From: Mycobacterium sp. AZCC_0083 | GTDB taxonomy: Bacteria > Actinomycetota > Actinomycetes > Mycobacteriales > Mycobacteriaceae | NCBI RefSeq assembly: GCF_014202335.1 | Contig: NZ_JACHGP010000011.1 | Location: 186,001 to 250,000 of the forward strand | Length of the DNA: 64,000 nt | Direction: 5' to 3' | In this document: positions 58,615 through 64,000 of the stretch, one piece after another | Layout of the letters: each line of letters starts with the position of its first letter | Position numbering within the stretch: position 1 is the stretch's first letter | Program-made: the position numbers and the translations under genes | The notes under the pieces: generated by a model | The model's input: only the letters and a program-made list of their open reading frames with translations | The model's database searches: none | Told to the model about the DNA's origin: nothing

Positions 58615-59871
58615 TCAGCGCGACGGGGCGTACGCGGTCGCCTCGGTACCGAACCGCAGTCCCGTGGCGTCCCTGCCGAACCACGTCAGCACGGCGACGG
58701 CGAGCAGCACCGGCACGATGGTGGCGACCAGAGCGAACGGATAGGAATGCGTGGCAGCCAAGTGCTCCTGGATCGGAAGGTTGAAGGCGGCCAACAGGTT
58801 TCCCAGTTGGTAGGTGACGCCGGGATAGAAGCCGCGGATCGCGTCAGGCGACATCTCGGTCAGATGCGCGGGGATGACGCCCCATGCGCCCTGCACCGCC
58901 ACTTGCATCAGGAACGACCCAAGGCAGAGCATCGCCGCCGTATGGGACAACGCGAAGAGCGGCACGATGGGCAGACCCAAAATGGCGCAGAAGACGATCA
59001 TGTAGCGGCGGCCGAATCGCCCTGACAGGGTGCCGAACACCATTCCGCCGATGATGGCACCGACGTTGTAGATCACGGCGATCAGTTTTGCGGTCTCACT
59101 GGACAACCCGGCACCACCGTTGTGGGTGGCCTGCAGGAATGTCGGATATACGTCTTGGGTGCCGTGGCTCAGCCAGTTGAACGCGGTCATCAGCGCGATC
59201 AGGTAGATGAACCGCCGCACGATGACGGGGTTGGTCAGCACGTCGCGAATTCTGGTGCGGGTCACACGCATCTGATCCTGCGCGGCCTCCCACACCTCCG
59301 ATTCACGCACTCGCGATCGGATGATCAGGCTGATCAGGGCGGGGATGATCGACAGGCCGAACAGCCAGCGCCAGGAGAGGTCGAGCCAGTCGATGACCAC
59401 CAGCGACGCTACGGTCGCAAGCAGGTAGCCGATCGAGTAACCCGCCTGCAGCAGACCCGAGAAGAACCCGCGCCGTTCGACGGGAATCTTCTCCATCGCC
59501 AGCGCCGCACCCAGGCCCCACTCGCCGCCCATGCCGATTCCGTACAGCAGGCGCAACACCACCAGGACCGTAAAGGTGGGTGCGAAGGCACAGAGGAAGC
59601 CGACAACCGAATAGAAGACGACGTCCACCATCAGCGGGATGCGTCGACCCACTCGGTCTGCCCACAGGCCGAACAGGAACGCGCCGACCGGGCGCATGAA
59701 CAGGGTGGCGGTGGTCAGAAATGCGACTTCGGTGGTGGAGATGTGGAACGTCTTGGCGATGTCGGCATAGACCAGAACGACGATGAAGTAGTCGAACGCA
59801 TCCATCGTCCAGCCGAGTTGGGCAGCCACGAACGAGTTGCGCTGGTCGGACGTCAGCGGTGCACGAGCCAC
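58615..59871 (-). CDS. MFS transporter, metabolite:H+ symporter / NanT-like
   Basis: A 418-residue permease with twelve predicted helices. The signature loop is LWADRVGRRIPLMVDVVFYS, followed by RLLYGIGMGGEWGLGAALAM and EKIPVERRGFFSGLLQAGYS, characteristic of the sialate/lactate-type (NanT, JEN-like) branch that moves carboxylates or polyols with protons. GTG 59871. Upstream of the DeoR operon on the same strand, it may import that operon's substrate or a carboxylate. Confidence 0.9.
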   Translation of the reverse strand: MARAPLTSDQRNSFVAAQLGWTMDAFDYFIVVLVYADIAKTFHISTTEVAFLTTATLFMRPVGAFLFGLWADRVGRRIPLMVDVVFYSVVGFLCAFAPTFTVLVVLRLLYGIGMGGEWGLGAALAMEKIPVERRGFFSGLLQAGYSIGYLLATVASLVVIDWLDLSWRWLFGLSIIPALISLIIRSRVRESEVWEAAQDQMRVTRTRIRDVLTNPVIVRRFIYLIALMTAFNWLSHGTQDVYPTFLQATHNGGAGLSSETAKLIAVIYNVGAIIGGMVFGTLSGRFGRRYMIVFCAILGLPIVPLFALSHTAAMLCLGSFLMQVAVQGAWGVIPAHLTEMSPDAIRGFYPGVTYQLGNLLAAFNLPIQEHLAATHSYPFALVATIVPVLLAVAVLTWFGRDATGLRFGTEATAYAPSR

Positions 59872-60012
59872 TCTCGGGGGGTTCCCTACGGACGGCCGGA
59901 CTACCTGTCAGTTTCCTGTGAATCTGGCGCGATCCTCCACTTCGCCGGACTCGCTCCCGTTGCCCGTGCTTGCGTGCACCTCAGTCATTTCCTTCGAACA
60001 AGGAGGCCGCAT

Positions 60013-61494
60013 ATGTCCGGTGAAACGTTGCCTGCCAACCGTCGACGCGTCGGGGGAATCGAGGTGCGCTCGATCGACTACGTGCCGCTCGACGAACGGC
60101 ACGGCAAGGTATGGAGTCAGGGCCCCTTGTGGTTCATGAGCAATGCCCAGATCGCGACGATGGCGGTCGGCACCTTCTCGGTCACGGGCGGCGGAAATCT
60201 GATCTGGTCGTTGCTTGCGATCATCGGGGGAGTCCTGTTCGGCACGTTCTTCATGGCGTTCCACTCGGCCCAAGGCCCACAGCTGGGGCTGCCCCAGATG
60301 ATTCAGTCACGCCCGCAGTTCGGCTACGTGGGCGCACTGCTGGTCTGGGCGTTCGCATACCTCCAGTACTCGGGCTTCAACATCTTCAACACGATCCTGG
60401 CCGGCGACGCCCTGCACGCGACGGTTCATGGCCCGAGCAAGATGTGGATCGTCGTTGCCACCGTGGTGGCAGCGGTCGTGGCGTTGATCGGCTACGACCT
60501 CATCCACGGTGTCGAGCGCTGGCTGACGGCGGGCTTCCTCGTCATCTTCGGGCTCCTCACGATCGCGGTCTGCACGCTCGGCTATCCGGCGGGCTCGTTC
60601 GACCTCGCCGGCTTCAAGTGGACTCCCTTCCTCATCCAGTTCGGCGCCGTGGCCGGCTACCAGATCAGCTGGGCCATCTATGTTTCGGACTACTCCCGGT
60701 ACCTTCCCCCGTCGGTCACCGTTCGCAAGACCTTCCTATGGACGTACTGGGGTTCTGCGCTCGGCGCCATCTGGCTGATGTGCCTGGGCTCGGCGTTGGC
60801 CGCGTGGGCAGGAGCAGATTTCGACACGATCGCCTCGCTGAAGGAGGCTGGCGATCACATGTTCCCGGGCTTCGGAACCATCGCCCTCGTCTTTTCCACG
60901 CTCGGCCTCATCTCGGTGACCGCATTGAACATGTACGGCGGGTCGCTCACCTTGATCAGCGCACTCGACTCGTTCAAGAAGGTGCTCCCGACAGCACGGG
61001 TGCGCATCGTCACCATCACCTTCACCGCGGTTCTGTCCCTCATCCCGGCGTTGCTCATCGGTGCGAACTTCCTCACCAACTTCGAGGACTTCCTGCTCTT
61101 GGTGCTCTACCTGTTCGTCCCGTGGACCGCGGTCAACCTCGTCGACTATTACATCGTGCGACGCGGGCACTACGCCGTCGCCGAGATATTCAATCCCCAT
61201 GGCATGTACGGGCGTTGGGGCTGGCGGGGTATCGCGTCGTATCTGGTGGGGTTCGCGGCGATGCTCCCGTTCCTCAGCACCAGCAAGTACACGGGGTTCG
61301 TCGCGACCGAGCTCAGCGGGGCCGACATCTCGATGTTCATCGGTCTTCCGGTCGCGGGCATCCTGTACTGGATCCTGGCCAAGTCGGTCGACGTCGAGGC
61401 CGAGACGAAGGTCGCGCAGGCCGAGGCCGCGGAGCTGGAGCGATTGGCTCGTGCTCACCAGCGTCCTGAGGAGGACGCTGCCAGCGCGGGATGA
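60013..61494 (+). CDS. NCS1-type purine-cytosine permease family transporter
   Basis: A 493-residue permease with about twelve helices and RRRVGGIEVRSIDYVPLDER as the NCS1 N-terminal segment; SSGFN-like first helices read QYSGFNIFNTILAGDALHA, and YQISWAIYVSDYSRYLP is the substrate-region motif of PCP-type permeases. A charged helical tail (EAETKVAQAEAAELERLARA) ends it. AGGAGG at 60001-60006 fixes ATG 60013; the long frame upstream of it overlaps the MFS gene and is not real. Substrate unknown; divergent from the MFS gene. Confidence 0.9.
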   Translation: MSGETLPANRRRVGGIEVRSIDYVPLDERHGKVWSQGPLWFMSNAQIATMAVGTFSVTGGGNLIWSLLAIIGGVLFGTFFMAFHSAQGPQLGLPQMIQSRPQFGYVGALLVWAFAYLQYSGFNIFNTILAGDALHATVHGPSKMWIVVATVVAAVVALIGYDLIHGVERWLTAGFLVIFGLLTIAVCTLGYPAGSFDLAGFKWTPFLIQFGAVAGYQISWAIYVSDYSRYLPPSVTVRKTFLWTYWGSALGAIWLMCLGSALAAWAGADFDTIASLKEAGDHMFPGFGTIALVFSTLGLISVTALNMYGGSLTLISALDSFKKVLPTARVRIVTITFTAVLSLIPALLIGANFLTNFEDFLLLVLYLFVPWTAVNLVDYYIVRRGHYAVAEIFNPHGMYGRWGWRGIASYLVGFAAMLPFLSTSKYTGFVATELSGADISMFIGLPVAGILYWILAKSVDVEAETKVAQAEAAELERLARAHQRPEEDAASAG

Positions 61495-61576
61495 ACAGTG
61501 ACGGGCAGCCTCGACGGTTGTACGAGCGGGCGGTCGCCCCGCACATGCGTGGCGACCGCCCTACTCTGCACGCTCG

Positions 61577-62302
61577 TTACAGCGGGATCCAGATTCCGAA
61601 AAAGTAGAAGCCCCAACCATTTTGGTTCCAATCCCATATTGGGTTCTCGTCGTAGCCCCAGTAGTTGATCGGGCCTTGGTTCCACTGTCCGCCCGGGGGA
61701 GGGAACGGTCCGCCCCACCCGGCGCGCGGGGGTGCTCCCCAGCCCCACGGCGCTGCTCCATCGCCCCACGGTTGGCCATGGAAGCCTCTGTAGGCGTCAT
61801 CGGGTCGTGGTCCGAAGTCACCGGGTCCACCGGGTCCGCGGAAGTCGCCGGGGCCACCCGGACTGCGGAAATCGCCTGGTCCACCGGGGCCACGGTCGTC
61901 GCCGGGACCACCCGGTCCGCCGGGCCCGCGGAAGTCGCCGGGACCGCCGGGTCCGCCAGGGCCACGGTCGTCGCCGGGTCCGCCAGGACCACCCGGTCCG
62001 CCGGGACCGCGGAAGTCGCCGGGGCCGCCCGGGCCACCGGGACCCTGTGGCGGACCGCCTGGTCCACCCGGGCCGCGGTTGTCACCGGGACCACCCTGCG
62101 GCGGGCCACCGGGACCCTGATGTGGGCCGCCGGGCCCCTGTCCTCCACCTTGGCAGATCGGCGGCACGCAGCCGCCGCCTCCGCCGCCTCCGCCGCCTCC
62201 TCCGCCCGGTGCCGCGTATGCGACTCCCGAGCTGCCCCCGATGAGGGCCAGTGCTACGCCGCCGGCGAGTGAAACTCCCGCAACGGCTGTCTTCAGGTTC
62301 AT
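61577..62302 (-). CDS. Secreted Gly/Pro-rich collagen-like protein
   Basis: A 241-residue precursor: signal peptide (TAVAGVSLAGGVALALIGGS, cleavage near AYA-A), a run of glycines, two cysteines (GCVPPICQ), then about 110 residues of GPGGPGDFRGPG-type repeats in near collagen register broken by extra GPGGPG units, and a conserved-looking aromatic tail rich in Trp, Tyr, Phe (NYWGYDENPIWDWNQNGWGF). ATG 62302. Opposite-strand frames here are shadows of the repeats. Function in the cell envelope is likely but unknown. Confidence 0.8.
   Translation of the reverse strand: MNLKTAVAGVSLAGGVALALIGGSSGVAYAAPGGGGGGGGGGGGCVPPICQGGGQGPGGPHQGPGGPPQGGPGDNRGPGGPGGPPQGPGGPGGPGDFRGPGGPGGPGGPGDDRGPGGPGGPGDFRGPGGPGGPGDDRGPGGPGDFRSPGGPGDFRGPGGPGDFGPRPDDAYRGFHGQPWGDGAAPWGWGAPPRAGWGGPFPPPGGQWNQGPINYWGYDENPIWDWNQNGWGFYFFGIWIPL
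61810..62110 (-). repeat. Degenerate tandem repeats coding the GPGGPGD region
   Basis: About 300 bp of imperfect 9-, 18- and 27-bp units (core CCACCGGGTCCGCGGAAGTC and variants). Such tracts change length by slippage. Confidence 0.75.
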
Positions 62303-62606
62303 CGTGCTACTCCTAAGCCCGGAGGCATCTACTCCGATTCATCCCGACGGCTCGACGTTATGTAGCCAATCTAAGATTGATCCATGTGTCTGCTGTGCGC
62401 GGGCTGTGCGCGGAGTTAACCTGCTGCTGAACAGCCCTTTTCGCCCTCCGGATTGGGCCCGTCGGGCAGCGCTCATCCGAGCTCTTTGATTCGCAGAGTC
62501 CGATCACGATGCCCAGGGCCCGAATGGACGGCATAGTCGTCCTCGTGCTGCGAAGATGCCAAGCGTCGGAGAAGACACTTACGACCGCACGGAACGGAAG
62601 GGCACG

Positions 62607-63050
62607 ATGATCGTGAACCGCGGACTGACCGCAGCCGTAGTCGCCGCTGGGGTTTCCTTGGGGCTTGCTAGCCCGGCATCTGCTGACGACTTGAGCGGCA
62701 CGTATGCGTTGAACCTCCTCGGCGCCACCCCGGGACCTCATACCAGTTGGATCGCTAGTTCAACGTGTGCACCTTCGGGCGGGTGCGTCGCGCACATCAC
62801 CAGTTCAAGCGGATGGAGCGGCGACGCGCAGCTCGCGGGGGATCGTTGGACGATGACGGTCGACAGACCCGACGGCCAAAGCTGCCCCGACGGCACTCGT
62901 CACTCGGAGTCACAGACATGGTCGTGGGACGCTGCAGCGCTTACCGGCCAAGTCAGCGGTGTTTCCACGGACCCCGCCGCGTGCCCACAGACTGGCCCCG
63001 ATTCGTTCACTCTGACGAAGATGCGTAGCGGTCCCGGCACCATCACGTAG
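62607..63050 (+). CDS. Secreted small protein, four-cysteine type
   Basis: A 147-residue precursor with signal peptide (NRGLTAAVVAAGVSLGLASP, cleavage after ASA). The mature part has four cysteines (SSTCAPSGGCVAHI, GQSCPDGT, PAACPQTG), Trp residues and a beta-rich pattern (GDRWTMTVDRPDG, QTWSWDAAALTGQV) seen in a widespread group of exported mycobacterial proteins of unknown function. ATG 62607 follows GGAAGGG. Confidence 0.82.
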   Translation: MIVNRGLTAAVVAAGVSLGLASPASADDLSGTYALNLLGATPGPHTSWIASSTCAPSGGCVAHITSSSGWSGDAQLAGDRWTMTVDRPDGQSCPDGTRHSESQTWSWDAAALTGQVSGVSTDPAACPQTGPDSFTLTKMRSGPGTIT

Positions 63051-63075
63051 TGGCCAGCGCCGCTGGAAGAGCTGT

Positions 63076-63396
63076 TCAGTCGACGTAGATGACGTACGTG
63101 CCGTCTTCGTCGCGCGATACCGAAGACTCATCTGTGTTGACCCAAACGCGGGGATCGTCCTGTCCGCCTAGGTATGCGTTCTGCAAGCCGCCTCCCGGTT
63201 GCATGTACACCGACCACTGCTCTCCGGACCCCAGGGCGGACGCGACGGTCACGACTTCTGTGCCGTCGGCGCGGCGGATCGACAGCGTATGAGCATTGAT
63301 GTCGTGTTCGGACATCTCCACTTCATCGTCAGTGATCTCTCGGTCCGAAACCAACTCTGCTAGATCGTCATCGGGGTCTGGCTGATCGTCGGGCAT
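63076..63396 (-). CDS. Hypothetical acidic protein
   Basis: A 106-residue protein. The first third is very acidic (PDDQPDPDDDLAELVSDREI), the rest is a small beta-rich domain (LSIRRADGTEVVTVASALGS, GEQWSVYMQPGGGLQNAYLG, DGTYVIYVD). No family recognised. No signal peptide. ATG 63396 was preferred to 63414 because the acidic region starts there. Convergent with the secreted protein gene. Confidence 0.6.
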   Translation of the reverse strand: MPDDQPDPDDDLAELVSDREITDDEVEMSEHDINAHTLSIRRADGTEVVTVASALGSGEQWSVYMQPGGGLQNAYLGGQDDPRVWVNTDESSVSRDEDGTYVIYVD

Positions 63397-63740
63397 GTGA
63401 CCGCACGCTACCAACGGCCCTGGAACCGCGTGGCATTGGAGTTCTCGGTGAGCACGACGGGGCCGTCACGTTGCTTCCTGGCGTGGTGTGACCTACGTCA
63501 TTACATTGTGACCTGGCTCACGGCACCGGACTCCGTGATTGTCGAACCTGGTGGTAATACCATTGAAAGAAAAGACCAATAGCGGCGGGTCTGGCAGCTC
63601 TGCGTGAGCTCGTGACGCCGCAACCCATAGCGCGGCCGTCATCGGCCGGTCGTGGTCGGTGGGTGACGGTTGCCGTCCCCGCATGAAGAGACGGCAATTG
63701 CGTTGCCCGCCAATCGCGATGGAAATTCTCGGAGGTCGAA
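63397..63740. other. Intergenic region, no gene seen
   Basis: About 340 bp upstream of the small exported-protein gene. Short frames only; GGAGG at 63732-63736 is the Shine-Dalgarno of the next gene. Confidence 0.5.
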
Positions 63741-63977
63741 ATGTACAAGTCCATCAAGCCAATCGCTGCCGGAGTAGGCGTTGCCGCACTGCTGGCACTG
63801 GGACTAGGCGTCGCCACGGAAGGGTCGGGCTCGTCCACCAGCAGTTACAGCAGCGGCGGTACCGCTGGAGAAACCATCACGATGAGCCCCGATGCGACCA
63901 CGCTGGACACCGCCTCGTTCGTGCCGGCGGAGAAGGCGGCGGCACCCTGCGGATTCGCTCAAAGTGGCGGCTGCTGA
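63741..63977 (+). CDS. Small exported or membrane-anchored protein
   Basis: A 78-residue protein: short N-terminus, hydrophobic helix (PIAAGVGVAALLALGLGVA), Ser/Gly-rich stretch and a tail with two cysteines (AAPCGFAQSGGC at the very end). The signal has no clear AxA cleavage site, so it may stay anchored. ATG 63741 follows GGAGG. Not recognised. Confidence 0.65.
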   Translation: MYKSIKPIAAGVGVAALLALGLGVATEGSGSSTSSYSSGGTAGETITMSPDATTLDTASFVPAEKAAAPCGFAQSGGC

Positions 63978-64000
63978 ACGGATCAGTGCGTCGACGCGCC

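Noticed and set aside
59122..60012. Long in-frame extension of the second NCS1 permease
   Set aside because: It runs opposite the MFS gene and lacks hydrophobic helices; AGGAGG fixes the start at 60013.
61622..62272. 216-codon plus-strand frame of Val/Ala/Gly/Thr repeats
   Set aside because: Complement of the GPG repeats of the secreted protein; no ribosome site or family.
1..64000. CRISPR array, tRNA, rRNA, prophage or intact insertion sequence
   Set aside because: No regularly spaced identical repeats, no tRNA cloverleaf or rRNA-like stretch, no integrase, capsid or transposase protein was found on either strand by eye.

Overview
The window looks like chromosomal DNA of an environmental, probably fast-growing mycobacterium (Mycolicibacterium-like). 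Grounds: uniformly high GC, TetR/LacI/NarL regulators of actinobacterial type, a Crp protein very close to the mycobacterial Rv3676 family, a PrrB-type histidine kinase, an IdeR-like iron box before an EfeUOB iron system, a COMT-like O-methyltransferase, a DUF2236/MpaB oxygenase, and many small secreted proteins with AxA signal peptides. No rRNA, tRNA, CRISPR array or intact transposase gene was seen. Most of the window is accessory metabolism.

Layout. 0-11 kb: a catabolic island. A Zn alcohol dehydrogenase (cut by the left edge) faces a Baeyer-Villiger monooxygenase, an HSL esterase and a salicylate-hydroxylase-like FAD enzyme. Opposite runs an overlapping operon (PPOX flavoprotein, methyltransferase, extradiol ring-cleavage dioxygenase, FAH-type hydrolase, crotonase) with a divergent TetR and an 18-bp palindrome between. 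Together they can be read as alcohol to ketone to ester to phenol, then hydroxylation, ring cleavage and hydrolysis. 11-14 kb: YceI, COMT and DUF2236 genes with a divergent TetR and a paired operator. 14.5-20.5 kb: two near-duplicate NarL response regulators enclosing a 332-bp inverted-repeat element, half a glycosyltransferase coupled to an aquaporin, a VIT-type metal transporter and the histidine kinase of the second regulator. 20.5-25.5 kb: NTF2-like and cupin proteins, secreted peptides, a Crp paralogue, HAD and APH-type kinase genes.

25.7-32.4 kb: a LacI-controlled nitrogen cluster (AllG/DUF1116, glutamine-synthetase-like ligase, class I amidotransferase-type hydrolase, NCS1 permease, LacI, cysteine-containing flavodoxin) with three matching operators. 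I could not match it to a described pathway and consider it the best candidate for a new system. 32.5-33.3 kb: gene wreckage, including an in-frame kinase/GntR-FCD chimera. 33.3-40 kb: EthD protein, orphan PrrB-like kinase, EfeUOB, then a frameshifted HxlR regulator. 40-42 kb: secreted protein, tautomerase, SDR. 42.4-49.4 kb: complete L-rhamnose catabolism (isomerase, aldolase/dehydrogenase fusion, kinase, lactate oxidase, LacI). 49.4-53.6 kb: SDR, doubly broken SorC regulator, secreted glycoside hydrolase, hydrolase wreckage. 53.7-61.5 kb: a DeoR/FGGY kinase/GlpA-like/disulphide-oxidoreductase-like operon with MFS and NCS1 transporters. 61.5-64 kb: secreted small proteins, one collagen-like.

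Two copies of a roughly 63-bp palindrome act as candidate terminators at 35.1 and 53.6 kb. All identifications come from reading motifs and family resemblance; no search was run.
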